Of a stretch of DNA of 64,000 nucleotides, positions 1 through 11,466 are shown piece by piece (position 1 is the stretch's first letter; each line of letters starts with the position of its first letter). Both the position numbers and the translations under genes were made by a program. Origin of the DNA: Siphonodentalium dalli (Eukaryota > Mollusca > Scaphopoda > Gadilida > Siphonodentaliidae); assembly GCA_032622095.1 (NCBI GenBank), contig CP136067.1, positions 200,718,052 through 200,782,051 on the forward strand. The letters are read 5' to 3'. Under the pieces are notes generated by a model that worked only from the letters and a program-made list of their open reading frames with translations, had not been told where the DNA came from and ran no database searches.

Positions 1-29
1 CAGGGCCCTTCTGTTGGGTAAAGGGTTAA
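1..29. mobile_element. Family A element, right end only
   Basis: The window opens with CAGGGCCCTTCTGTTGGGTA followed by AAGGGTTAA, identical to the right end of full family A copies such as 22747-23147. The rest lies outside the window. Confidence 0.85.
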
Positions 30-460
30 GACTTCAACTCAGACATTCAGCCAAGCATATATACTGTATCTCAATCAACAGTATTCATTACTTTCATTGA
101 CTAAGTCAATACCAATGTTTCTGTATTATACTTTGATTCGTGGAATCGTAACTCTTATGCAGTAGACCGTTGTAACAAATATCAAATAAAAAATATTATT
201 AATATTTTATCTACTTTTTCATTGTCTAGACTTTTTCATGAAGAATCTTCAAAACCAATAAATTGTTTTTGTAATTGGGAATGAAACTCAGATAATGAAT
301 TTACTGCAGTATAATGGGTATCCGGTTTCAAGGTTCTCTGCTGATAATGATTCTAAATATTGCAAGGTTTGCATTTTACTGTCCCAAGCTCCATATTAAC
401 ATATAACAGCCCTAAGTTCTGTAAACAGACCGGTGTTTGGAACTGCCCTGTGAACAAGCC
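30..460. other. AT-rich DNA, nothing recognised
   Basis: No open frame, RNA gene or clear repeat seen. Confidence 0.5.
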
Positions 461-461
461 T

Positions 462-1066
462 GGAAAGCCCAGAGGGTGAATTTAGTGATGCTATCCTACA
501 CAGTGGGCTAGCATCACCAAATGCACCCTCTGGGAACCTCAGTCTGCTTAAGCCTAATCTTCTGGGAAGTATCCAGTCTGGAGTAAACTACATACCCACA
601 TATCAGTCTGGAGTAAACTACATACCCACATATCAGTCTGGAGTAAACTACATACCCACATATAAAAATAGTGGTATCATTATGAATCTGAGTGTATGTG
701 TTTACTTAGACTGTATCATCATGAATCTGAGTATGTTTACTTAGACTGGGAAGTATCTACATGTATATTCTCAAATTAACATTGTTTTAGTTACTTTTTT
801 CCCTTCTGGGAAGTTTCTATATCCCCTAATTTGCAGAAGATAAAATGCTATATCAAAGTGACTAATGGGTGAACATCACCAACTTCAACTGGGTAACTTC
901 AATCTGATCCTACATGTAGCTCTCCCATAGCAGTTGAGACCTCAACAGAATAAGGTCCATAGAGGTTGAATTTAGTGATACAAACCCGCTATGTTGGATA
1001 GTCATTAAATTCACACTCTGGGGACCTCATTCTGCAAACAACAGACACATTAAACTCAGGCTTGCA
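462..1066. mobile_element. Family F element, diverged long form with internal tandem repeat
   Basis: Both ends carry the family F palindromic core (AGAGGGTGAATTTAGTGATG at the left, CTCTGGGGACCTCATTCTGC at the right). The middle matches the long-form variant also at 32945-33345 and 52310-52715 (CTTCTGGGAAGT, CTCCCATAGCAGTTGAG). A three-copy 30-bp repeat (ATCAGTCTGGAGTAAACTAC..., about 570-662) and a two-copy repeat (ATCATGAATCTGAGT, 675-745) have expanded inside it. Confidence 0.75.
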
Positions 1067-1184
1067 TGGACATGAGGCTTCATTTCCTAATGGAAATGCT
1101 TTGAAGCCTTGAGTCCCTGTAACATTTTCATGACTGGAGCTTCCCTGTGCCAGTGCATTCCCTTACACACATATATATCTCATA

Positions 1185-1209
1185 TATATTTTGAAGACCT
1201 CTGTTTGTT

Positions 1210-1241
<32 letters not shown>

Positions 1242-2717
1242 ATTTATACAAATCTACGATTCTCGACCGATCGGGACGAAACTTGGTACGTGTGTGTAGT
1301 TTGACCAGGCGGTGAACGTTGTCGTATTGGCGAGCCCGTGCGGCGCCCGCTTCGCGCATGCGCAGACGAGATCTCGGAAACGGGTGGAGCTATCGACTTG
1401 AAATTTGCTATGTGAATGTATCTTGCCCCGGATACGAATTTTATCGGGTCGCCGAGCCCGTACGACACCAGCTTCGCGCATGCGCAGACGAGATCTCGGA
1501 AACGGGTGGAGCTATCGACTTGAAATTTGCTATGTGAATGTATCTTGCCCCGGATACGAATTTTATCGGGTCGCCGAGCCCGTGCGACGCCAGCTTTGCG
1601 CATGCGCAGACCAGATCTCGGAAACGGGTAGAGCTATCGACTTGAAATTTGGTTTTTGAATAGCCCGGACAACGTCGGGCTCATCGACTTGAAATTTGGT
1701 TTTTGAATAGCCCGGACAACGTCGGGCTCATCGGCTAGTCTATAATATATTTTGAAGACCTCTGTCTGTATGTCTGTCTGTCTGTATGTCATTAATACAA
1801 ATCTACGATTCTCGACCGATCGGGACGAAACTTGGTACGTGTGTGTAGTTTGACCAGGCGGTCGTCGTTGTCATATTGGCGAGCCCGTGCGACGCCAGCT
1901 TCGCGCATGCGCAGACGAGATCTCGGAAACGGGTGGAGCTATCGACTTGAAATTTGCTATGTGAATGTATCTTGCCCCGGATACGAATTTTATCGGGTCG
2001 CCGAGCCCGTGCGACGCCAGCTTTGCGCATGCGCAGACCAGATCTCGGAAACGGGTAGAGCTATCGACTTGAAATTTGGTTTTTGAATAGCCCGGACAAC
2101 GTCGGGCTCATCGACTTGAAATTTGGTTTTTGAATAGCCCGGACAACGTCGGGCTCATCGGCTAGTCTATAATATATTTTGAAGACCTCTGTCTGTATGT
2201 CTGTCTGTCTGTATGTCATTAATACAAATCTACGATTCTCGACCGATCGGGACGAAACTTGGTACGTGTGTGTAGTTTGACCAGGCGGTCGTCGTTGTCA
2301 TATTGGCGAGCCCGTGCGACGCCAGCTTCGCGCATGCGCAGACGAGATCTCGGAAACGGGTGGAGCTATCGACTTGAAATTTGCTATGTGAATGTATCTT
2401 GCCCCGGATACGAATTTTATTGGGTCTCCGAGCCCGTGCGACGCCAGCTTCGCGCATGCGCAGACCAGATCTCGGAAACGGGTTGAGCTATCGACTTGAA
2501 ATTTGGTTTTTGAATAGCTATCGACTTGAAATTTGGTTTTTGAATAGCCCGGACAACGTCGGGCTGGGTAGAGCTATCGACTTGAAATTTGGTTTTTGAA
2601 TAGCCCGGACAACGTCGGGCTCATGCGCAGACCAGATCTCGGAAACGGGTGGAGCTATCGACTTGAAATTTGGTTTTTGAATAGCCCTGACAACGTCGGG
2701 CTCATCGGCTAGTATAT
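1185..2717 (+). repeat. Three-copy satellite-like cluster with nested repeats
   Basis: Units start at TATATTTTGAAGACCTCTGT, pass a CTGT microsatellite, then TTCTCGACCGATCGGGACGA, and end in CCCGGACAACGTCGGGCTCA. The units start near 1185, 1748 and 2175; the last two are 427 bp apart. Inside, a ~120-bp GC-rich block (GCGCATGCGCAGACGAGATC...) is repeated two or three times per unit, and the tail with the CCCGGACAACGTCGGG hairpin is repeated. Open frames here arise from the periodicity and are not genes. Confidence 0.9.
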
Positions 2718-2920
2718 ATATATATTTATATACCGGTATACATATTTGTATGCGAGTCACACATAGGGAGCCTCGCATATATAACAGAATATGCATTGGC
2801 CTAAATCTATTTACATTGACCTTGTAAGCCTATGGGAGACTCGCATATATAAGAGAATGCACTGGCACAGGGTCTTTAATGCTGCACCAGCGTAGCTCCC
2901 GTCATGAAAGGCTTGGACCT
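2718..2920. mobile_element. Family C element, partial
   Basis: Shows GGGAGCCTCGCATATATAA, the TTGACCTTGTAAGCC spacer, and the right end TTTAATGCTGCACCAGCG...CGTCATGAAAGG. The left terminus is lost at the satellite border. Confidence 0.75.
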
Positions 2921-3390
2921 GTGGGTCGTTTTAAAATGCAAAGCCTCCATGAAGCACCTCATGATATACTAGTATACTGATTACTGCATGAAGCACCTCA
3001 TGATATACTAGTATACTGATTACTGTTGACTAGGGAATACTTCTCTCTCTACTTCATGTGTTATTCTAACAGTACATGTCTGATCGCTGGAAGCGCTCGA
3101 GATGTCGGTTGATTATTGGAGTACATCATTCGATTACCTCAAAACAGGACCAATTATTTAGGGATTTTTCTGTTTTCTGGAAGCTATTCATTAATTATTG
3201 AAGTTATTCCACTCAGAAATGATTACCATGTTGCACCTTCAATGTGGTCGACTCCCACTTCTGTTCAATTCGCTAATAGTTCAACTCCAAGAAATGCCAG
3301 CTGATAATCCATTCTATGATATTTCATGGATCATTAAATTTCATAAATCCAAGGTGGCAATATTAATAATTGCCCTTAATCAAGTGTGAT
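2921..3390. other. Non-coding; small direct repeat
   Basis: A 36-bp direct duplication (TGAAGCACCTCATGATATAC...) lies at 2950-3024. Nothing else recognised. Confidence 0.5.
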
Positions 3391-3391
3391 A

Positions 3392-3960
3392 TTCCGACTT
3401 ACCCTCTCCGGCGATCCCCGGTCCGCTACCACGAGAGACGAGTACAGTACCTCTCGGCTACCGACTTACCCTCTCCGGCGATCCCCGGTCCGCTAGCACG
3501 AGAGGCGAGTACAGTACCTATCGGCTACCGACTTCCTCTCTCCTGTGATCCCCGGTCCGCTAGCACGAGAGACGAGTACAGTACCTCTCGACTACCGACT
3601 TCCTCTCTCCTGTGATCCCCGGTCCGCTAGCACGAGAGACGAGTACAGTACCTCTCGGCTACCGACTTACCCTCTCCGGCGATCCCCGGTCCGCTAGCAC
3701 GAGAGGCGAGTACAGTACCTATCGGCTACCGACTTCCTCTCTCCTGTGATCCCCGGTCCGCTAGCACGAGAGACGAGTACAGTACCTCTCGACTACCGAC
3801 TTCCTCTCTCCTGTGATCCCCGGTCCGCTAGCACGAGAGACGAGTACAGTACCTCTCGGCTACCGACTTACCCTCTCCGGCGATCCCCGGTCCGCTAGCA
3901 CGAGAGACGAGTACAGTACCTCTCGGCTACCGACTTCCTCTCTCCGGCGATCCCCGGTCC
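3392..3960 (+). repeat. 67-bp tandem array with three-unit higher-order structure
   Basis: GTCCGCTA recurs at 3421, 3488, 3555, 3622, 3689, 3756, 3823 and 3890, with a final GTCC at 3957: exact 67-bp spacing. Variants follow the order 1-2-3-1-2-3-1: type 1 has CTCTCGGCTACCGACTTACC, type 2 has CTATCGGCTACC, type 3 has CTCTCGACTACC. This is a 201-bp higher-order repeat. Confidence 0.92.
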
Positions 3961-4403
3961 AAAACAAAAACATTCTCTGTTTCCGATAACATTGGGAAAA
4001 ATTTCCAGACAGGCAGGAATTTTTTTTTGTGCAAATTTTTGTTATGTTGTCCCTTGTTCATTCACTCTGCAGTAAGATCTCTACCAATGTTGAGCTTATT
4101 AACCCACCTATTTAGCTTTTGGAAAACGATAAATATTCACATTGACACTCTAACAGGTAACTACATGTATATAGACTTGCTTTCTGGAGAAAATAAAAAA
4201 CAAATTGTGGCAGGCAAGAAAGTCTCAACCAGGCAGGCCGGGTATCGGAAACAAAGAGGGGTTTTTTTTGGGCCTAAATTAGAATAGGGATGTGACAAAC
4301 TCAAAACTGGTTGTCATGTTTTGTGTTTGACCAATACGTAGTCACGTACAAGTCAAACTGACAGTTGCAGAATAAGGTCCCCAAAGGGTGAATTTAGTGA
4401 TGC

Positions 4404-4602
4404 TACAGTAATTCCCTAAATAATCGACTCCATAACCACAGCAGAATTATGGGTAACTTTTCAGGATTTAGTCGGAAATATGGCTTGTTGCCATTTATCG
4501 GGGTCTGGTGAATGGCAACAAGCCATATTTCCGACTTAATCCTGAAAAATTACCCATAATTCTGCTGTGTTAAAGGAGTCGATTACTTAGGGCATTACTG
4601 TA
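4404..4602. mobile_element. Family B foldback element
   Basis: Near-palindrome bounded by TA: TACAGTAATTCCCTAAATAA at the left, GGGCATTACTGTA at the right. The arms contain GGATTTAGTCGGAAATATGG and its reverse complement. It is inserted in a family F fragment (4371-4403). Confidence 0.9.
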
Positions 4603-4708
4603 CCTCTTTTCACGGACTCAAATGTCAACAGCATCCCCCCTTTAACTCACACATGTGGGTCACACACAAAGCTATGACGCTTGTCGAGGTTATTATACAT
4701 ATCACTCG

Positions 4709-5108
4709 TTAACCCTTTACCCAACAAACCGGCCAAAACCGACCAAATAAAGCTTCAACAGCCTAAATTATCTTGGGTCTGTCTCAATAAAACCATACAA
4801 ATATGGATATCATTGGAACCGGCTCCTTGACCACATTGTGATAGTTACAGTTATGCCCTGTGCCAATGCATTCTCTTATATATGCGAGTCGACCATAGGT
4901 CGCCTCGCATATATAAGAGAATGCATTGGCCTAAAAAAAATCTGTTTTAAACACTTTTTACCATTTTTTCTTACATTTTTTAACAATTTTATAATTTTTA
5001 ATGTGTTAAGCCAATGCATTCTCTTATATATGCGAGGCGACCTATGGTCGACTCGCATATATAAGAGAATGCATTGGCACAGGGTCGTTCTGTTGGGTAA
5101 AGGGTTAA
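4709..5108. mobile_element. Family A element, full length (400 bp)
   Basis: Starts TTAACCCTTTACCCAACA and ends TGTTGGGTAAAGGGTTAA-like (here TCTGTTGGGTAAAGGGTTAA). TTAA at both ends with CCC termini is the signature of piggyBac-type insertion. Inside are two copies of the CCAATGCATTCTCTTATATA hairpin cassette in opposite orientation around an AT-rich spacer. No transposase. Confidence 0.9.
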
Positions 5109-5500
5109 GCAAAGTTCCTGTACTTCCTGTACTTCCTGCTTTGAAGCTTAACATTGTTTGGAACTCTCACAGACCAATAAAATCTCGACACCGAGCTTCC
5201 GTTGCCATAGTTTCTTCAGCCAAGCTTCCGTCGCCGTGGAGTCTCGTTTATATGCTTTCAGCGTCTCACGTACTTCTCGTTTCATATGAAGCACCATTCA
5301 TTGCGATGTGATGATACAAAAAATCTAACCTTTCCATTCTCTATGTTCACAATGGATTCCGCTGTAAAACAAACTCATCAATAGCGCTCATTGTTTCCCC
5401 ATGTTTTATGTACGTTGTAGATGCGTGTCGTGACCTTTATAAACCTATACTTCGCTCAGAGAGCTCCAACTCATTGTCTGGAAATAGTGGCTCTGTCATT
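5109..5500. other. Unassigned non-coding stretch
   Basis: No supported gene or repeat; an open frame here on the + strand begins inside the preceding element and has no recognisable product. Confidence 0.4.
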
Positions 5501-5790
5501 AGCAGAATGAGGTCCCCAGAAGGTGAATTTAGTGATGTTATCTTGCACAGCGGGCTAGCATCACCAAATTGACCCTCTGGGAACCTAACATTTATTAGAG
5601 GAAGTGTTAAACTGGAGCTTCCGGAAATTTTACGAAAACCCTGTGCCAATGCATTCTCTTATATATGCAAGTCTCCCATAGGGAGACTCGCATATATAAA
5701 TATAAAAGAGAATACAATATATACCTTGACCTATTAAGCCAGTGCATTCTCTTATATATGTGAGGCTCCCTATTTCCTATATATTCTGCA
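5500..5790. mobile_element. Family F core followed by partial family C element
   Basis: 5503-5590 is the F palindrome (AGAATGAGGTCCCCAGAAGG ... ACCCTCTGGGAACCT). 5605-5790 is a C element with CTGGAGCTTCCGGAAATTTT, CCTGTGCCAATGCATTCTC and two shortened hairpin cassettes; its right end is missing. Confidence 0.75.
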
Positions 5791-6162
5791 TGTGTTGGAC
5801 ATCAGAACTCTTGTCAGAAGAAAAAAAACGAGATCATAATGATCCCTAATCGTTTGTATGTTCTGACCTTTTAATATCTGAACATGCTGACTACGATTTT
5901 CTTGTTATAACACGATGTGGTTGTTGTGATTACCGATTACTTACCTTTGATTTCCGGTTGACCTTTTCTGACCTGGTGCCATCACTCCACTTAATTATTG
6001 TTTGAATCTGCATTGTGCTATTCCATTCTTTGAATCCACATTCTTTATACACGCCATAACGAGTTCTTGTTTGTCCGTCCGTAGATGCAACTTTGTCCGA
6101 GCTTTTATACCTACATTTTTCGGTCAATTATTTTGAAACTTAGTACAGATATTTAGTACCAC

Positions 6163-6322
6163 CATGTGAACCTGTGAACCATGTGAACCTGTGAACCATG
6201 TGAACCTGTGAACCATGTGAACCTGTGCACCTGCGATTATGAGGGGCAGAGCCATCCTTCTTTTTTTTAGCAACATGCAAAGACTGGCTGCCATGGGGGG
6301 GGGGGGGGGGGGGGGGGGGTGG
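6163..6322. repeat. 15-bp tandem repeat and G homopolymer
   Basis: GAACCATGTGAACCTGT-type units repeat four times (6163-6222), followed at 6295-6320 by an almost pure run of G. Open frames over this (poly-G/poly-P) are artefacts. Confidence 0.85.
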
Positions 6323-6559
6323 GGTGTGCAGATAGAACAACACATCTCCAGTCATTGTTTCTTCTTCTCTTTTTATACCCCCATGTGCACTTTTCATTTA
6401 TCAGGAAATGATGTTTTTTGTCAGTCCGCACATGATTCAACAAATTTGAATGAAATTTGGTATGGAGATTCGCCATCATTACGGCTCTCAAAAGTCATTG
6501 TGCAGATGCAATCAAAGAAATTCTTTATAGAGTTGTTACCCCCTTACTTGACTTAGATA

Positions 6560-7820
6560 ATTTTAAAGGGGTGGGCGGCCTTCGTTGTAGGTTATAATTT
6601 AGAAATAACATTTATCAAATCATGATAATTTCCTCATATTTGGTATGTGACGTAATTGACGTAATTGACGTACATGTAATTGCTATACGTTAGAAAAATA
6701 TTGGATTGAAAAATATTCATTTCTTTGCAAGAACAATTATATTATTATGTTTTCTGTCTGATCATTTTCCAATCATGACGTAATGTGGATTAGCTGGATT
6801 TTGAACTGACAGTGGGTAGAATGGGTCAATTAAAACAAAATGTGGTGTGATTTGAATACGATTGTTGATGGCACCAATAATTTGATTATCACCTTCCACA
6901 GCGCAATGAAACATTTTCATTGGATGATCCGGTATTTCTGAGTGTTTGTCTATAAACAAATGGTTCTGTAATGTTTATGATGTTTATTTATGTAACAAAC
7001 ATGACAATATTAAACATGTATGTGATATTTATGATTGGTATAAGAACAAAATCTGTCTTATATAATATTCTTTCTGTTTATGGCGATTTTAGCAGATGTG
7101 ACTATTTTAACAGCAATATACACACCTCAAAGGCTGCTCGTATCTTTAACTCTTTCATCCCTGAATATACAGATACAGATGTCCCAGAACCCTGGATTAT
7201 CAGCTTGCCTAAGAAAAATGATGTGTCCCTGATATATTGCTGCAACACTACCTTTAGAGTGATGTCGGGTATGGCAAACTGAATGTTTTATGATCGTTAA
7301 CAGGTGACCTTCAATTTGTGTTATATACCAATTGGGGGCATCACATCTAAATGATATATCAGGTGTGTTCAGGTGAGAACCAAGAAGGGACACTGAATCC
7401 CAACATATGATATAGGGGTGTGTATCACCTGTATCTGTGATATCAAATTAGCATATCAATGTCTTCCACAAATACATACATGTATGTGTCATTCTTTGCA
7501 AGTGTGGTGTATACACTTGGTTGTGATGCCACCGTGCATGGTTTCAAATGTTTTACCAATCGGTTCATTGAACATAATTGCATTATCAAAGGCATGAGAA
7601 AACCAGTACTAACCCAGCTAGTATCACAGAAAAACGCTATTTGACCGAAACAGACTTAATACTCTCAAATCTAGCAATTTTAGACCCAGGGATTTACTTG
7701 TCAGTATGCTTAGGAATTATGAGTAACATTCCAAATAAAACAACTGCCAATGTCCCGATTCGATTCCCAAAATGTTTATGAAAGTCGATTTCATGTTTAT
7801 AATATGCACGTGCAGCTATT
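6560..7820. other. AT-rich stretch without supported genes
   Basis: Short open frames on both strands overlap here but none has recognisable motifs or splice-linked partners. Confidence 0.4.
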
Positions 7821-7822
7821 AT

Positions 7823-8578
7823 TATGCCCCCGATCTCCGATGGAGATTTGGGGGTATATAGTGGAGCCCTCCGTCCGTCCGTCCTTCCGTCCGTCCGTCC
7901 TTCCGTCCGTCCTTCCGTCCGTACGAACGTTTCAACTCATAACTTTGGTTTCGCTAACTCAATTCTGTTGATCTTTCGTATGCTAATAGACCAGCCGGGG
8001 GGACAAGATTTCCCCATAACTGCGGTTTCGTCCGCCCATTTTTTCCAGAGTTACGCCCCTTTTTGGACTTAGAAAATTCAGTTTTCTGTGGCATACGAAC
8101 GTTTCAACTCATAACTTTGGTTTCGCTAATTCAATTCAGTTGATCTTTGGTATGCCAATAGACCAGCCGGGGGGACAAGATTTCCCGATAGCCGTGGTTT
8201 CGTCCGCCCATTTTTTCCAGAGTTACGCCCCTTTTTGGACTTAGAAAATTCAGGTTTTCTGCTACTTTTTTTGGTTTCCAGATTTTGGATAGTTTATTTG
8301 CAAAACCCGTTTTTTTGTGTATTACCAATATCGCAATACAGGTCAAGGTAAAATTTCGGTTCAATCGGATAATTTTTGTGAGAGTTATGACCCTTTTTCG
8401 ACTTAAAAAATTCAGTTTTTTTTTTAGAAAATTCAGTTTTCCTTCTATTTTTATGGCACCAGACCAAATTTGAAACTAATATTGAACAACATGTGGCATT
8501 TTTATAGCTCTTAACCAGAAAGTTTCTCTGATTGTACAGTCGGGGGCGTTACCTCCGCCCAGCGGTGCACTTGTTATT
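7823..8578. repeat. Dispersed invertebrate repeat with TATGCCCCCGA start and internal duplication
   Basis: Begins TATTATGCCCCCGATCTCCG, continues with a CCGT-rich microsatellite, then contains two copies (about 7922-8094 and 8095-8265) of a ~173-bp block starting ACGAACGTTTCAACTCATAA. It ends near CAGTCGGGGGCGTTACCTCC. The GGGGG(C)ATA-type ends and CCGTCC run are typical of repeats in marine invertebrate genomes. Confidence 0.75.
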
Positions 8579-9023
8579 AAAGTCGCGCCGTAGTGCGGCA
8601 CGGTGATTTCCGTAACATCGCGTCGAAAATAGGAGACATTAGACGGATATCACAAATAAAACATCGTTAGAAAGGTCAACATTATCTTCTTTATTTCATA
8701 AACATAATAATAATAATTGTATCGGTAAGTTTTTGTGATAAACAATAAACCAAAATTGAAATGTGACTCAAAACACCATGCACACCTGTCGGTAGTATTG
8801 CGTCTTCGATTTTTAGGAAAACCCAAAATAGTAATCGTGACGTCATACAGCTGTTGTCTATATTTATAGGCCCGGACAGTCTCTTAATCGCATACATGCT
8901 AGGTATTCGTGCGCACCGATATATTAGTATTGATGCCGAATATCACCCAAAGGATATACAAGTCGCTAACCAATAAAATCATTGGTATATCTCTGGAAAT
9001 ATTGTAGTATTCCCGACAATTGC

Positions 9024-9092
9024 GCTCTGCCCGCTAAAGCGGGCTGCCGGGATGAACGTAAATTACGTCGTGCCCGCTTTAGCGGGCTGCCG
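9024..9092. repeat. Paired GC-rich palindromes
   Basis: GCCCGCTAAAGCGGGCTGCC and GCCCGCTTTAGCGGGCTGCC stand about 43 bp apart; each contains a perfect short hairpin. They sit in AT-rich DNA between 8580 and 9330 that otherwise shows nothing. Confidence 0.7.
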
Positions 9093-9330
9093 GGTTGAAA
9101 GAGTTAAATTATATTTGTAGGAAATTGTAAAGTTAATTTGATTTTTGTTCTAATGTAGAGAACTTAGGACCTTAGGACATGCCTATCATAAATAAACAAA
9201 TATTAAGTTATCTTGAACATTGTATGTTACTTTAAATACATAACATATATACACTGCCATATATATAAGCTGACCTACAGGTATATACACTGGCATAGGG
9301 TACACACACCACTTATATACTGACACATAT

Positions 9331-9735
9331 ATACAGTAATGCCCTAAGTAATCCACCTCTTAACCTAAGCAGAATTATGGGTAACTTTTCAGGATTTAGT
9401 CGGAAATAAGGCTTGTTGCCATTCATCGGAAAGCTCTCACTGAGACTAAATCCTGAAAAGTTAACCATAATTCTGCTATGGTTAAGGAGTCGATTATTTA
9501 CCATTGAAATAAGATAAAGAGAGAGTAATTAGAGAGAAAATAGCAGAAGTTTAGGTTATAAAGTGCAAATGTGATGGATTGATGGGTATTCTTTAGTCTG
9601 ATTGAAAAATTCACACGTGTTACAATGTCTCATTCATGCTGCCCTCTCTGCACTGATATATGTGACCTAAATCCTGAAAAGTTACCCATAATTCTGCTTT
9701 GGTTAAGAGGTTGATTACTTAGGGCCTTACTGTAC
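9331..9735. mobile_element. Family B element, rearranged
   Basis: Left terminus ATACAGTAATGCCCTAAGTA at 9331, collapsed centre near 9440, arm ending near 9500; a second right arm (AAATCCTGAAAAGTTACCCA ... GGGCCTTACTGTA) at 9667-9735 after about 160 bp of unrelated DNA. Confidence 0.75.
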
Positions 9736-10044
9736 TCTTGACATATATTTCTCTTCTTCCCTGTTGTCTTATTAAGATAAGTGAATATGATTGTTATGAC
9801 TAGATGGTCTCATTCTCTCTGATGTGAGGAAGTTTGCACTACAAGGTCGTAGTGTATAACTAGTTTCACTGTGCACTATATAAACCCAGATTAATGCTCT
9901 CTGGTTCAGTCATGTAAGCCAGTTTTATGGACTTACCTTACACACTGCATTTTCATGCTTTTAAACACAGATCAAATGTACTGTGAGATTCCTGTTCAAT
10001 CAGGCTGGACATTTTAATGACTGCTGCACTCAAGTCTGAGGTTT

Positions 10045-10400
10045 AATGTGCCTGTTATTTGCAGAATGAGGTCCCCAGAGGGTGAATTTAGTGACCCTAT
10101 CCCACATAGCAGTCTAACAGCACTAAATTCACCCACTGGGGACCTTGCTTAGGCCGCATTGGCTATGGTAGACATGGTCTCAGATTGAAGTTCCCAAATG
10201 GTGAATATTGTAATGTATACCCATTGGGAACCTCGATTATGCAATGTGTGGTCTGCCAATTTGGGGATATAGAGAAACTAAACTAAAAAAAGACATAGAA
10301 TCTACTTGAAGAAGTTTCAATAGAAATCTGATAATGAAGAAACTTTTCAGAGAAGATGAGGCCTAAGCAGAATAAGTTCCCTAGAGGGCAAATCTAACCC
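10045..10400. mobile_element. Family F element, long form
   Basis: Left core GCAGAATGAGGTCCCCAGAG, middle with GAAGTTCCCAAATGGTGAAT and GAGAAACTAAACTAAAAAAA, right part eroded after GAAGATGAGGCCTAAGCAG. Confidence 0.8.
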
Positions 10401-10522
10401 ATAGTACAATAACATGTACACCAACTGGTTATATATTTGTTCAGTGATGGCAGAGGAGCTGTAGGGCAATCGGGGGGGGGGGGGGTCTGTAGGGCAATCA
10501 GGGGTCTTCCTTCAGAATATTT

Positions 10523-10881
10523 TTAACCCTTTACCCAACAAAACGGCCAAAACCGGCCAAATAAAGCTTCAACAGCCTAAAATATCTTGGGTCTGTCTCA
10601 ATAGAACCATACAAATGGATATCATTGGAACCGGCTCCTTGACCACATTGTGATAGTTACAGTTATGCCCTGTGCCAATGCATTCTCTTATATATGCGAG
10701 TCGACCATAGGTCGCCTCGCATATAAAAGAGAATGCATTGGCCTTACATTCTTTAACAATTTTATAATTTTTAATGTGTTAAGCCAATGCATTCTCTTAT
10801 ATATGTGAGGCGACCTATGGTCGACTCGCATATATAAGAGAATGCATTGGCACAGGGCCCTTCTGTTGGGTAAAGGGTTAA
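10523..10881. mobile_element. Family A element, slightly deleted (359 bp)
   Basis: TTAACCCTTTACCCAACAAA at the left and CTGTTGGGTAAAGGGTTAA at the right. The AT spacer between the two hairpin cassettes is shorter than in other copies. Confidence 0.9.
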
Positions 10882-10997
10882 GTAAATAGACATTTCTACA
10901 TTCGTTGTTTAGGGTAAGGGGCTGGTATGATATGGTGTTAGTGTTCCCATAGTGCATGTAACTTTTGATTATGCATATGATTCCTTGTTCACTACGT

Positions 10998-11203
10998 ACC
11001 AGTAATGCCCTAAGTAATCGACTCTTTAACTACAGCAGAATTATGTGTAACTTTTCAGGATTTAGTCGGAAATATGGCTTGTTGCCATTCATCGGAAAGC
11101 TATCGGGGAGAGCTTTCCGATGAATGGCAACAAGCCTTATTGCCGACTAAATCCTGACAAGTTACCCATAATTCTGCTGTAGTTAAAGAGTCGATTACTT
11201 AGA
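10998..11203. mobile_element. Family B foldback element
   Basis: CCAGTAATGCCCTAAGTAAT at the left; mirrored arms around TCGGAAAGCTATCGGGGAGA; right end stops at GTCGATTACTTAG, without the final GCATTACTGTA. Confidence 0.88.
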
Positions 11204-11282
11204 AAAGTAGCTCTTTTGCACAGAAACTAAAAAACTTGTTAATTTGATTATAAATATAATTTCCAGAGAAGATTCATGAGAC

Positions 11283-11390
11283 CTAAGCAGAATGATGTAC
11301 CTATAGGGTGAATTTAGTGATGCTAGCCCACTGCGTGGTAGCGTCACTAAATTCACCCTCTGGGGACCTCATTCTGCAAATGACCAGCAC
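11283..11390. mobile_element. Family F core palindrome
   Basis: AGGGTGAATTTAGTGATGCT and AGCGTCACTAAATTCACCCT pair around a short loop; ends GGGGACCTCATTCTGC. Confidence 0.85.
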
Positions 11391-11466
11391 CATATTTTGA
11401 GTCCTGGCCATATTCAACTATAATTGTTAAATTCAGGATGTGCCAGACCTGTGTGTAGAATGGTGA

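Noticed and set aside
4838-5311. 157-residue open frame
   Set aside because: Mostly the hairpin cassettes of a family A element; matching frames occur in other copies only where the element is intact.
6124-6397. Proline-rich frames
   Set aside because: Created by the G homopolymer and a 15-bp repeat.
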